Positions 35,139 through 44,072 of a stretch of DNA of 64,000 nucleotides are shown here, in pieces. Each line of letters starts with the position of its first letter. The first letter of the stretch is position 1. The position numbers and the translations under genes are program-made. Source of the stretch: Variovorax sp. S12S4 (GTDB taxonomy: Bacteria > Pseudomonadota > Gammaproteobacteria > Burkholderiales > Burkholderiaceae_C); NCBI RefSeq assembly GCF_023195515.1, contig NZ_JALPKR020000002.1, positions 4,131,001 through 4,195,000 of the forward strand, written 5' to 3'. The notes beneath the pieces are model-generated. The model did not search any database, was not told where the DNA came from, and worked only from the letters and a program-made list of their open reading frames with translations.

Positions 35139-36047
35139 ATGAACAATCACGCGCCGGAAAATTCCTCTCCGCTGATCGGCGGCGACACACTCGCAAAGCT
35201 CCAGTCATGGCAGGGCCGCAGCGAAATGCTGGCCGACGAGATCACCGCCGCGCCCGTGCGCGCACTCTCCGCCACGCTGGACCGCGACGACCCGCTGCCC
35301 GCCGCCGGCACGCGCCTGCCCGAGCTCTGGCACTGGCTCTACTTCTTGCCTCACCATCGCCAATCCGAAATCGGCGAAGACGGCCATGCCAAGCGCGGTG
35401 GTTTCCTGCCGCACGTGCCGCTGCCGCGCCGCATGTGGGCCGGCGGACGGCTGGTGTGGGAGAACGGCAACCCGCTGCAAGTCGGCGACACGGTCGAGCG
35501 CACCTCGACCATCGCTTCCGTCACGCACAAGGCTGGCCGCACCGGCGAGCTGGTGTTCGTGCTCGTGCGCCACGAGGTACGCAATGGACGCGGCCTTGCG
35601 CTCACCGAAGAGCACGACATCGTCTACCGCGCCGCGGCCAGGCCCGATGAGAAAACTCCGCCGCCCACACCCGCGCCCAAAGACGCCGCCTTCAGCCGCG
35701 ACATCGTGCCCGACGACGTGCTGCTGTTCCGCTACTCGGCGCTCACCTTCAACGGCCACCGCATTCACTACGACCGCCGCTACGTGACGCAGGTCGAGGG
35801 CTATCCGGGCCTGATCGTGCACGGCCCGCTCATCGCGACGCTGCTGGTCGACCTGCTGCGCCGGAACGTGCCGGGCGCGCAGCTCGCGCGTTTCGAATTC
35901 CGCGCGGTGCGGCCCACCTTCGACATTGCGCCGTTCCGCGTGCACGGCAAGCCCGTCGAAAGCAGCGCCGACGGCAAGACCTTCAGCCTGTGGGGCGAAG
36001 ACGCCGACGGCTGGCTCACGATGCAGGCCACGGCCGTGCTCGCATGA
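35139..36047 (+). CDS. MaoC-like (hot-dog) hydratase, likely itaconyl-/mesaconyl-CoA hydratase
   Basis: A protein of about 302 residues of the mesaconyl-C4-CoA/itaconyl-CoA hydratase group. Visible markers are PLPRRMWAGGRLVWENG, the dehydratase-like stretch RYSALTFNGHRIHYDR (Asn-Gly-His for catalysis) and PGLIVHGPLIATLLVDLLRR. In the itaconate pathway this enzyme (Ich/RipB) hydrates itaconyl-CoA to citramalyl-CoA. The next two genes supply the other steps. An earlier ATG at 35115, overlapping the receptor's stop, is also possible. The substrate is inferred from operon content. Confidence 0.8.
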   Translation: MNNHAPENSSPLIGGDTLAKLQSWQGRSEMLADEITAAPVRALSATLDRDDPLPAAGTRLPELWHWLYFLPHHRQSEIGEDGHAKRGGFLPHVPLPRRMWAGGRLVWENGNPLQVGDTVERTSTIASVTHKAGRTGELVFVLVRHEVRNGRGLALTEEHDIVYRAAARPDEKTPPPTPAPKDAAFSRDIVPDDVLLFRYSALTFNGHRIHYDRRYVTQVEGYPGLIVHGPLIATLLVDLLRRNVPGAQLARFEFRAVRPTFDIAPFRVHGKPVESSADGKTFSLWGEDADGWLTMQATAVLA

Positions 36048-36066
36048 ACACAGGGAGAAAAAACGC

Positions 36067-37248
36067 ATGACAAGACCCCTCGACGGCATCACCGTCGTTT
36101 CGCTCGAGCACGCGATTGCGGCACCGTTCTGCACCCGGCAACTGGCCGACCTTGGCGCCCGCGTCGTCAAGGTGGAGCGCCCCGGCGTGGGCGACTTCGC
36201 GCGTGCCTACGACGCTCGCGTGGGCGGCGAGGCCTCGCACTTCGTGTGGGTGAACCGCTCGAAGGAAAGCCTCACGCTCGACCTCAAGCAACCCGCCGCG
36301 CTCGCAGTGCTGCAGGAGCTGGTGGCCGATGCCGACGTGCTGGTGCAGAACCTCGCGCCCGGTGCCGCCGCCCGCATGGGCTTGGGCGCCGAAGCGCTGC
36401 AGGCGAAGAACCCGCGGCTCATCGTGTGCGACATCTCGGGCTACGGCGAAGACGGCCCGTACCGCGACAAGAAGGCCTACGACCTGCTGATACAGAGCGA
36501 AGCGGGCTTCCTGTCGGTGACGGGCACGCCGGAAGATCCGTGCAAGTCCGGCAACTCCATCGCCGACATTGCGGCGGGCATGTACGCGTACACCGGCATC
36601 CTCGCGGCGTTGCTGCAGCGTGGCAAGACCGGCAAGGGCTCGCACATCGACGTGTCGATGCTCGAATCTCTGGCCGAGTGGATGGGCTACCCGATGTACT
36701 ACGCCTACGACGGCGCACCTCCGCCGCCGCGCAGCGCCGCATCGCACGCGACCATCTATCCGTACGGCCCGTTCCCTGCCGGCGACGGCGGCACGGTGAT
36801 GCTGGGCCTGCAGAACGAGCGCGAATGGCGCGTGTTCTGCGAAAAGGTGCTGCTGCAGGCGGAGCTTGCCACCGACGCGCGCTTCGACAGCAACGCGCGG
36901 CGCAACGAGAACCGCGATGCGCTGCGCGCGATCATCGTGGAGACCTTCGCCGCGCTCGGCACCGTACAGGTGGTCGAGCGCCTCGATGCCGCGCAGATTG
37001 CCAATGCGCGCATGAACGACATGGCCGGGCTGTGGGCGCATCCGCAATTGCAGGCGCGCGACCGGTGGCGGCAGGTGGGGTCGCCGGCCGGCGCTATTCC
37101 GGCCCTGCTGCCAGCGGGCCGCCAGAGCGCGTTCGACTACCGCATGGACCCCGTGCCTGCCGTGGGCGAGCACACTGAATCCATTCTGCGCAGCCTGGGC
37201 CGGAGCGATGTCGACATTGCGGCCCTTCGAGAGGCGGGGGCGGTGTGA
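36067..37248 (+). CDS. CaiB/BaiF (class III) CoA transferase, likely itaconate:CoA transferase
   Basis: A 393-residue family III CoA transferase. It starts with PLDGITVVSLEHAIAAPFCT; RVVKVERPGVGDFAR and the active-site Asp in AYDLLIQSEAGFLSVTG (about residue 140) are typical. It moves CoA between acids without free acyl phosphate. In the itaconate pathway (Ict/RipA) the acceptor is itaconate and the donor succinyl-CoA; mesaconate or citramalate transferases look similar. It overlaps the next gene by four bases (GTGA). Confidence 0.85.
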   Translation: MTRPLDGITVVSLEHAIAAPFCTRQLADLGARVVKVERPGVGDFARAYDARVGGEASHFVWVNRSKESLTLDLKQPAALAVLQELVADADVLVQNLAPGAAARMGLGAEALQAKNPRLIVCDISGYGEDGPYRDKKAYDLLIQSEAGFLSVTGTPEDPCKSGNSIADIAAGMYAYTGILAALLQRGKTGKGSHIDVSMLESLAEWMGYPMYYAYDGAPPPPRSAASHATIYPYGPFPAGDGGTVMLGLQNEREWRVFCEKVLLQAELATDARFDSNARRNENRDALRAIIVETFAALGTVQVVERLDAAQIANARMNDMAGLWAHPQLQARDRWRQVGSPAGAIPALLPAGRQSAFDYRMDPVPAVGEHTESILRSLGRSDVDIAALREAGAV

Positions 37249-38117
37249 GCGCGACGGATGCGACTTCGCGGCTGGCGTTGGCTCGCACCTTCCTGTTCGT
37301 TCCAGCGGACCGGCCCGAGCGCCATGCGCGCGCGTTGGCCAGCGGCGCAGGCGGCGTGATCGTCGATTTGGAAGACGCCGTTGCGCCCGATCGAAAGTCG
37401 GAGGCGCGTGCGCAGCTGAGGGCTTCTTTCTCTGCCTTGAGCGTGGCGCAGCAGCAGCGCCTGCTGGTGCGCATCAACGCCTGCGGAACGCCGTGGCACG
37501 GAAGTGACCTCGCCGAGGTAAGCGAACTCGCCGCTCAAGGCCTGATCGCCGGCGTGATGCTGCCGAAGGCCGAGCGTGCGACCGACCTGCAGCGGCTCTC
37601 TGCCGCCCTCGGACTGAAAAGCCTGATCGTGCCGTTGATCGAATCGGCCGCGGGCCTGGAAGCCGCCCGCGAACTCGCGGCGGCGCCGCAGGTGCTCCGG
37701 CTCGCATTCGGCAACCTCGATTTCCAGGCCGACCTGGGGCTGGCCTGCGATACGGACGAAGCCGAGCTGGTGCCCGTGCGCCTGGCACTGGTGCTCGCCT
37801 CGCGTCGCGCTGGCCTTGCAGCCCCAATCGACGGCGTCACGCCCGATTGGCGGAATGCGGCGCGGCTCGCCGCCGATGCCGCTCGCGCCCGGCGCGGCGG
37901 CTTCGGCGCCAAGCTTTGCATTCACCCGGACCAGGTCGCGCCCGTGCATGCCGCCCTCGGCCCAAGCGCGGACGAGCTCGCATGGGCGCGCCGCGTGCTG
38001 GATGCAACCCAGGCCGCGGGCGGTGGCGTCGTCAGCCTCGACGGGCGCATGGTCGACGCGCCCGTGGTGCGGCTCGCAGAGCGACTGCTGGCACTCGAAT
38101 CGCAAGCTCCGCCCTGA
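37245..38117 (+). CDS. HpcH/HpaI aldolase, CitE-like; likely citramalyl-CoA lyase
   Basis: A 290-residue citrate-lyase-beta-like protein. The family motifs are FLFVPADRPERHARAL, GGVIVDLEDAVAPDRK (metal Glu/Asp), MLPKAERATDLQRL, IPLIESA-type LIVPLIESAAGL, LAFGNLDFQADLG and AKLCIHPDQVAPVHAAL. The GTG start overlaps the CoA transferase stop. With the CoA transferase and the MaoC hydratase, citramalyl-CoA lyase (Ccl/RipC), yielding acetyl-CoA and pyruvate, fits best. Malyl-CoA lyase is an alternative. Confidence 0.85.
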   Translation: MSATDATSRLALARTFLFVPADRPERHARALASGAGGVIVDLEDAVAPDRKSEARAQLRASFSALSVAQQQRLLVRINACGTPWHGSDLAEVSELAAQGLIAGVMLPKAERATDLQRLSAALGLKSLIVPLIESAAGLEAARELAAAPQVLRLAFGNLDFQADLGLACDTDEAELVPVRLALVLASRRAGLAAPIDGVTPDWRNAARLAADAARARRGGFGAKLCIHPDQVAPVHAALGPSADELAWARRVLDATQAAGGGVVSLDGRMVDAPVVRLAERLLALESQAPP

Positions 38118-38169
38118 AGGCGGCGGGGCTTCGGACATACCAGATCAATAACCTCAAGGAGACAACGAA

Positions 38170-39174
38170 GTGAAAGCAACAAAGAACTGGAAGACACGCG
38201 CCGTAATCGCGGCATCGCTGGGCGCCTGCCTGCTGGCCGTTCAAGCACCAGCCACCGCACAGGCACCCTGGCCCGACAAGCCCATCACCATGGTCGTGCC
38301 GTATTCGGCCGGCGGGCCTACCGACGTGGTCGCGCGCATGCTGGCCATTCCCATGGGCAAGTCGCTTGGGCAGACCGTCGTGGTCGAGAACACCGTCGGC
38401 GCGGGCGGCACCATCGCGCCCGGGCGTGTGGCCAAGGCGGCGCCCAACGGCTACACCATCCTGATCCATCACATGGGCATGGCGACCGCGCCCGCGCTCT
38501 ACAAGAAGCTCAGCTACGACCCGCTGAAAGACTTCGAATACGTCGGCCAGGTGATGGACGTGCCGATGACGCTGCTTTCGCGCAAGGACTTTCCGGCCAA
38601 CAATTTTCAGGAGCTGCTGGCCTACGTGAAGGCCAACAAGGACAAGGTCACGCTCGCCAACGCCGGCATCGGCGCGGTGTCGCAGCTGTGCGGCATGCTC
38701 TTTGCCCACCAGATCGGCGTGCAGCTCACCACCGTGCCCTACAAGGGCGCCGGCCCCGCGCTCAACGATGTGATGGGCGGGCAGGTCGACCTGGTGTGCG
38801 ACCAGACCACGCAGACCGCCCCGGTCATCAAGGACGGCAACCGTGTCAAGGTGTTCGGCGTGACCACGCCCAAGCGGCTGTCGAGCATGCCCAACATCCC
38901 GACGCTGGACGAGCAGGGGCTCAAGGGCTTCGACGTGAAGGTGTGGCACGGCATCTACGCGCCCAAGGGCACGCCGCCTGCCGTCATGCAAAAGCTCAAT
39001 GTGGCGCTGCGTGCCGCGCTTCAGGACGAAACGGTGAAGCAGCGCTTTGCCGACCTGAGCACCGAGGCTGTGCCCATGGACAAGGTCACGCCCGAAGCCC
39101 TGCGCACCCACCTCGCGGCCGAAACCGAGAAGTGGGGCAAGGTGATTCGCGCGTCCGGCGTGCAGGCGGACTGA
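38170..39174 (+). CDS. Bug/TctC-family periplasmic solute receptor 2
   Basis: A 334-residue receptor with a signal peptide (AVIAASLGACLLAVQAPATAQ) and the Bug loops WPDKPITMVVPYSAGG and TVPYKGAGPALNDVMGG. GTG at 38170 follows an AAGGAGA site. It closes the C5-acid operon. Its ligand loop residues differ from receptor 1 (IHHMGMATAPALYKKLSY against TISSSQAINPALYKNPGF), so the two may bind different acids. No TctAB subunits lie nearby. Confidence 0.92.
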   Translation: MKATKNWKTRAVIAASLGACLLAVQAPATAQAPWPDKPITMVVPYSAGGPTDVVARMLAIPMGKSLGQTVVVENTVGAGGTIAPGRVAKAAPNGYTILIHHMGMATAPALYKKLSYDPLKDFEYVGQVMDVPMTLLSRKDFPANNFQELLAYVKANKDKVTLANAGIGAVSQLCGMLFAHQIGVQLTTVPYKGAGPALNDVMGGQVDLVCDQTTQTAPVIKDGNRVKVFGVTTPKRLSSMPNIPTLDEQGLKGFDVKVWHGIYAPKGTPPAVMQKLNVALRAALQDETVKQRFADLSTEAVPMDKVTPEALRTHLAAETEKWGKVIRASGVQAD

Positions 39175-39202
39175 GCCCTGCTGCGCCGCGCAAAGTCGCT
39201 CA

Positions 39203-41461
39203 TCAGACCAGGTTGAAAGGCATCTGGCGCAGCGGCTTGCCCGTCAGCCGCGCGAGCGCGTTGGCGAATGCCGGCGCCAGCGGCGGCAGGCCGGGCTCAC
39301 CGATGCCGGTGGGCGCATCGGCGCTCGGCACCACGTGCACCTCGAACTCCGGCATGTGGGTGATGCGGGCCACGGCAAAGTCGCCGAAGTTGCTTTGCTG
39401 CACTTCGCCGTCCTTCAGCGTGATGGCGCCGCCGGGTAGGCACATCGACAGGCCCATGACCGCGGCACCCTGTACCTGCGCCTCGACGCTGCGCGGATTC
39501 ACGGCCAGGTTGCAGTGCACGCCGGCGGTCGCGCGGTGCAGCACCGGCTGGCCGTCTTTCACCGAAGCCTCCACCACATAGGCCACCACCGACTCGAACG
39601 ACTCGTGCACCGCCACGCCCCAGGCGCGGCCCTGTGCCAGCTGCTTCTTGCCGTAGCCGCTCTTGTCGACCGCCATCTGCAGCGCGGCGCGATGGCGCGG
39701 ATGCTTGTCGCCGAAGAGCTGCATGCGGTAGGCCACAGGGTCTTGCTTGGTGCTGTGCGCGATTTCGTCGATGAGCGTTTCCATCACGAATGCGGTGTGC
39801 GTGGAGCCCACGCTGCGCCACCACAGCACCGGCACGTTGACCTTGGGGTGGTGCACGGTCAGGCGCATCGGCAGCGGATACGGTTCACGCATGCCCTCTG
39901 TGGCTGACGCGTCGATGCCGTCCTTGACCTGGAACGACTCGAACACCGTTCCCGTGAGGATCGACTGGCCCACGATGACGTGGTCCCACGCCAGCACCTT
40001 GCCGCGCTCGTCGAAGCCGATGCGGGCGCGGTGCAGGTGCATGGGGCGGTAGTAGCCGCCCTTGATGTCGTCTTCGCGGCTCCACAGCAGGCGCACCGGC
40101 GCAGTCAGACCCGCGGTGCGCGCGGCCTTGGCGATCTGGCAGGCCTCGACCACATAGTCGCTCGAGCCCACGAAGCGCCGGCCGAAGCCGCCGCCCGCCA
40201 TTTGCACATGCACGCTCACCTGCTCGGGCTTGAGGCCCAGCACACGTGCCGCCGCGACGGCGTCCAGCCCGGCGCTCTGTGTGCCGACCCAGAGCTCGGC
40301 GCGATCGGCCGACAGCTTCACGGTGCAGTTCAGCGGCTCCATGGGCGCATGGGCCAGGTAGGGGAACACGAATTCGGCTTCGAGCTGTTTGGGCGCCTTG
40401 GCGAGCGGTGCCATGTCGGCGTCGAACTTGCGCGGGCCGGGCTTGGCGGCCAGTTCGCGGTACTGCACCAGCTGCTTTTCGCTGTCGACCTTTTCGACGG
40501 CGGAGGTGTCCCACTGCAGCTTCAGCGCATCGCGGCCCATCTTGGCCGGCCAGTAGCCATCGGCCACCACCGCCACGCCTTCGGCGCCACGGTCGAGCGG
40601 CACGCGCAGCACCGCCTTCACGCCCTTGACCGCGCGCGCCGCGCTGTCGTCCACCGACTTCAGGCGCGCACCGAACACCGGCGGATGGGCCACCACGGCG
40701 GTGAGTTGCCCGGGCTGCTTGACGTCGATGCCGAAGTCTTGCCGGCCGCTGCTCTTGGCACGCGCATCCAGCCGCGTGGTGGGGCGGCCGATGATCTTGA
40801 AATCCTTCGGGTCTTTCAGCGTGACCTTCTCGGGCACCGGCAGCGCCATGGCGGCTTCGGCCAGTTCGCCATAACTCGCCTTGCGTCCGCCCGGGCCCAG
40901 CACCGTGCCGGCCTGCGTGCGCAGCGTGGCGACATCGACGTTCCATTTTGTGGCGGCAGCCGACAGCAACATGGCCCGCGCACGCGCGCCGAGCTCGCGG
41001 TACTGCGTGAAGCTGTTCTTGATGGAGTTGGAGCCGCCGGTCAGGTGCATGCCGAACACGGGGTCGTGGTAGGCGGCATCGTTGGTGCCGCTCTTGCTGC
41101 GCACCAGGCTCCAATCGGCATCGAGCTCTTCGGCCAGGATCATCGGCAAGCCCGTCTGCACGCCTTGGCCGAATTCAAGCCGGTTGTGGGTCACGGTGAC
41201 TTCGCCGTTGGGGGCAATCTGCACGAAGGCGAGCGGCTGCTGCGACGGCTTCAGTCCGCCAGCCGGCTTGGCCGCACCGTCGGCCTGCGCCATGGCCATG
41301 TGGGGAAACGCGCCGATCGCCAAACCGCCGACGCCGGCAAGCTTCAGGAAGCTGCGGCGGGGCAGGGCGGCGGCGCCAGCGCCGGGCTCAGGCTGGCTTG
41401 CGGCCATCAGGCGCTGCAGGGCGCGCGGCAGTTCGCTCGGATCGATATGGGTGGGCAACAT
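39203..41461 (-). CDS. Molybdopterin-binding (large) subunit of aldehyde/isoquinoline-type dehydrogenase
   Basis: A 752-residue xanthine-oxidase-family subunit of the IorB/nicotinate-dehydrogenase type, with a twin-arginine signal (RRSFLKLAGVGGLAIGAFPHMAMAQ) for export to the periplasm. Molybdenum-site motifs include GVQTGLPMILAEELDADW, GGGFGRRFVGSSDYV and the catalytic-Glu end TGIGEPGLPPLAPAFANAL. It hydroxylates a heterocycle or aldehyde. The Fe-S subunit and a cytochrome c follow the same operon order upstream, so electrons leave through the cytochrome. Confidence 0.92.
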   Translation of the reverse strand: MLPTHIDPSELPRALQRLMAASQPEPGAGAAALPRRSFLKLAGVGGLAIGAFPHMAMAQADGAAKPAGGLKPSQQPLAFVQIAPNGEVTVTHNRLEFGQGVQTGLPMILAEELDADWSLVRSKSGTNDAAYHDPVFGMHLTGGSNSIKNSFTQYRELGARARAMLLSAAATKWNVDVATLRTQAGTVLGPGGRKASYGELAEAAMALPVPEKVTLKDPKDFKIIGRPTTRLDARAKSSGRQDFGIDVKQPGQLTAVVAHPPVFGARLKSVDDSAARAVKGVKAVLRVPLDRGAEGVAVVADGYWPAKMGRDALKLQWDTSAVEKVDSEKQLVQYRELAAKPGPRKFDADMAPLAKAPKQLEAEFVFPYLAHAPMEPLNCTVKLSADRAELWVGTQSAGLDAVAAARVLGLKPEQVSVHVQMAGGGFGRRFVGSSDYVVEACQIAKAARTAGLTAPVRLLWSREDDIKGGYYRPMHLHRARIGFDERGKVLAWDHVIVGQSILTGTVFESFQVKDGIDASATEGMREPYPLPMRLTVHHPKVNVPVLWWRSVGSTHTAFVMETLIDEIAHSTKQDPVAYRMQLFGDKHPRHRAALQMAVDKSGYGKKQLAQGRAWGVAVHESFESVVAYVVEASVKDGQPVLHRATAGVHCNLAVNPRSVEAQVQGAAVMGLSMCLPGGAITLKDGEVQQSNFGDFAVARITHMPEFEVHVVPSADAPTGIGEPGLPPLAPAFANALARLTGKPLRQMPFNLV

Positions 41462-41474
41462 GTCGGGTGCTCCT

Positions 41475-41948
41475 TCAGGCGAGGGTCTTGGCGGCATCGG
41501 CCACCGCGGCCCGAATGCGGGCATAGGTGCCGCAGCGGCAGATGTTGCCGGCCATGGCCGAGTCGATCTCGTCGGTGCTCGGCTGCTTGCCGGGCGGGAG
41601 CGATTTGATGAATGCCGTGGCGCTCATGATCTGGCCGCTCTGGCAGTAGCCGCATTGCGCCACGTCGTGCTTGACCCATGCGGCGTGCACGGCCGCGCCC
41701 ACGCGGTCGCTGCCGTCGGTGGCGGCTTCGATGGTGACGATCTTCTTGCCTTCGGCCGCCGAGATGGGCGTGATGCACGAGCGGATGGCCTGGCCGTCCA
41801 GGTGCACGGTGCAGGCGCCGCACAGCGCGGCGCCGCAGCCGAACTTGGTGCCGGTCATGCCCAGCGTGTCGCGCAAGGCCCAGAGGATGGGGGTGCCGGG
41901 ATCGGCGTCGACCGTGTGTTCACGGCCATTGACGTGGAGCGCGCTCAT
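41475..41948 (-). CDS. [2Fe-2S] (small) subunit of the molybdenum hydroxylase
   Basis: A 157-residue protein with two [2Fe-2S] clusters: the plant-ferredoxin type CGAALCGACTVHLDG with its following CITPI, and the C-terminal CGYCQSGQIM and CRCGTYARIRAAV. This matches IorA/CoxS-type small subunits. It lies 13 bases upstream of the molybdenum subunit gene. It lacks a signal, so it would be exported together with the Tat-targeted partner. Confidence 0.95.
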   Translation of the reverse strand: MSALHVNGREHTVDADPGTPILWALRDTLGMTGTKFGCGAALCGACTVHLDGQAIRSCITPISAAEGKKIVTIEAATDGSDRVGAAVHAAWVKHDVAQCGYCQSGQIMSATAFIKSLPPGKQPSTDEIDSAMAGNICRCGTYARIRAAVADAAKTLA

Positions 41949-41987
41949 GTTCTTTTCTCCGCAGGTGGGGGTGATGATTTTTTGTGA

Positions 41988-42365
41988 CTACTTGGCGCCG
42001 TCGAGCAGCCATTGCGCGAGCAACTGTGCGTCGGCATCGGGAACCTGTGCTTGCGCGGGCATCGGCATCGACCCCCACTTTCCGGAGCTGCCGGCCTTGA
42101 TGCTTGCGGCCAGTTGCGCGGCCGTTCCCTTGCCGTCGCCGTACTTTGCGCCGATGTCTTTCCAGGAGGGCCCCACGACCTTTGCCGTGGCCTGGTGGCA
42201 TGCAACGCATGCGTACTTTTGGGCCAATGCCTGGCTGGCCGCGGCAGGAGCGGGCCAGGCAATGCCTGCAGCAATGCATGGCACCGCCACGAGCGAGGCC
42301 AGCAAGGCGCGCGGGATGGTGGTGATGCGGCCAGGGCCGCGTTGCGGTTTCCGGTCTTCGTTCAT
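41988..42365 (-). CDS. Class I cytochrome c (electron acceptor of the dehydrogenase)
   Basis: A 125-residue protein with an N-terminal signal/anchor (LLASLVAVPCIAAGIAWPAPAAAS), haem site CVACH (about residues 53-57) and Met ligand candidate in WGSMPMPAQAQV. It precedes the two dehydrogenase subunits on the minus strand and is expected to accept their electrons in the periplasm. A possible operator palindrome sits about 95-115 bases upstream of its start. Confidence 0.9.
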   Translation of the reverse strand: MNEDRKPQRGPGRITTIPRALLASLVAVPCIAAGIAWPAPAAASQALAQKYACVACHQATAKVVGPSWKDIGAKYGDGKGTAAQLAASIKAGSSGKWGSMPMPAQAQVPDADAQLLAQWLLDGAK

Positions 42366-42458
42366 TTCTTTCAGGCCCCTTGTGTTGCGGCGCTCATCGT
42401 GTGATGCGCGACTTTAGAGACGAGGGTCTGAAAGAGATAGTGGCCAATACAGCATGCC

Positions 42459-42479
42459 TTTTGAAGTCGCACTTCAAAA
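42459..42479. promoter_or_regulatory. Perfect palindrome, likely operator of the dehydrogenase operon
   Basis: TTTTGAAGT and ACTTCAAAA form a perfect 9-bp inverted repeat with a 3-bp centre. It lies upstream of the cytochrome c/Fe-S/molybdenum operon, in an intergenic gap of about 190 bases otherwise without a gene. The symmetry suits a dimeric repressor; the regulator is not identified in the window. Confidence 0.5.
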
Positions 42480-42520
42480 TGCAAGGCCGCCACGGGGCCG
42501 GGAGGCCCCCAGGATCAATT

Positions 42521-42547
42521 CCGCGGGCGCGCCGAGGCCGCCCGCGG
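42521..42547 (-). terminator. Terminator-like stem-loop after the long minus-strand operon
   Basis: A perfect 9-bp stem CCGCGGGCG / CGCCCGCGG with a 9-base loop lies nine bases beyond the aldehyde dehydrogenase stop. The T-run expected on the minus strand is short (AATTGATCC), so it is a terminator candidate only. Confidence 0.4.
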
Positions 42548-42555
42548 GAGCACGC

Positions 42556-44035
42556 TCAAAGGCCGCCCTGGCAGAGATACTTGGTGTGCATGTAGTCGTC
42601 GAGGCCGTGCACCGAGCCTTCGCGGCCGTAGCCCGACTCCTTCACACCGCCGAAGGGCGCGGCCTCGGCGGCCAGCGCGCCCTCGTTGATGCCGACGATG
42701 CCGGATTCGAGCGCCTCGGCCACGCGCCAGATGCGGCGCACGTCGGTCGAATAGAAGTACGCAGCCAGGCCGAAGGGCGTTTCGTTTGCGGCGGCGATGA
42801 CCTCGGCCTCCGTCTCGAAGCGCGTGACCGGCACCACGGGCCCGAAGGTTTCTTCGCAGCTGCACTCCATGGACGAATCGGCATTCACCAGCACGGTGGG
42901 TGCGTAGTAGTTGGGGCCGTTGCAGCGCGCCGAACGCAGGCGCTCGCCGCCCACCACGACGCGCGCCGCCGCGAGACACGGCGTCGCGCACATGGCGCTC
43001 GATCTTGTCGACCGCGCGGGCATTGATCATCGGGCCGATCTGCGAATCGGGCTCAGTTGCAGGGCCGACCTTGAGCGCGCCGACGCGCGCCGCGAGCTTG
43101 TCGACGAACGCGTCGTGCACCTTCGACTGCACGAACACGCGGTTCGGGCTCACGCAGGTCTGGCCGCCGTTGCGGAACTTGGCGGCCATGAGGCCGTCGA
43201 CCGCGGCATCGACGTCGGCATCTTCGAACACGACGAAAGGCGCATTGCCGCCAAGCTCGAGCGACAGCTTCTTGAGCGTGTCGGCCGAAGCGCGCGCCAA
43301 GTGCTTGCCCACTGGCGTGGAGCCGGTGAAACTGATCTTGCGCACGCGCGAGTCGGCCAGCCACACGTCGACCACTTCAGGCGTGCGCTCGCGCGAAGCG
43401 GTCACGATGTTGAGCACGCCCGGCGGCACGCCGGCTTCCTCGGCCAGCTTTACCAGCGCGAGCGAGGTGAGCGGCGTGTCTTCGGCCGGCTTGCACACCA
43501 CGGTGCAGCCCGCGGCAAGGGCCGGCGCGATCTTGCGCGCGATCATCGCGGCCGGAAAATTCCACGGCGTGATTGCGGCGACCACGCCCACGGGCTCTTT
43601 CAGCGCGAGCATGCGGCGGCCCGTGACCGGTGCCGGAATCACGTCGCCGTTGGCGCGCGTGGCCTCCTCGGCAAACCACTCGACGTAGCTCGCTGCATAG
43701 GCCACCTCACCACGGCCCTCGGCGAGCGGCTTGCCTTGTTCGCGCGAGATGAGGCGGCCCAGGTCTTCCTGGTGCGCCAGCATCAGGTCGTTCCAGCGCT
43801 TGAGGATCTGCGCGCGCTGCTTGGCGGGCACAGCGCGCCACGTGGGGAAGGCAGCGTGGGCGGCAGCCACCGCAGCGCGCGCATCGGCGGCGGTGCCGTC
43901 GGGCACGCTCGCGAAGACGCTGTCGGTGGCGGGATCGGTCACGTCGAGGCGGCGGCCGTCGCTGGCGTCGCGCCATTCACCGCCGATGAGCTGGCGGCCG
44001 GGCAGCAGGTTCTGGCGTTCAAGTGTCAGAGTCAT
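42556..44035 (-). CDS. NAD(P)-dependent aldehyde (succinate-semialdehyde-type) dehydrogenase (frame break near 42965-42980)
   Basis: An ALDH-family protein of about 490 residues. NAD motifs include ITPWNFPAAMIARKIAPALA and FTGSTPVGKHLA; the catalytic Glu is in LELGGNAPF and the Cys in GGQTCVSPNRVFVQ. The C-terminal half continues in another frame from GARVVVGGERL-like sequence through TFGPVVPVTRFETEAE and PFGGVKESGYGREG. The break sits in a GC-rich dinucleotide stretch (GGCGGCGCGCG) and needs one base removed or two added. Succinate-semialdehyde or glutarate-semialdehyde dehydrogenase is the nearest function. Confidence 0.87.
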
Positions 44036-44072
44036 GTTCGATGAAAGTGGTCGTAAATGGGGTTGTGAAGGC

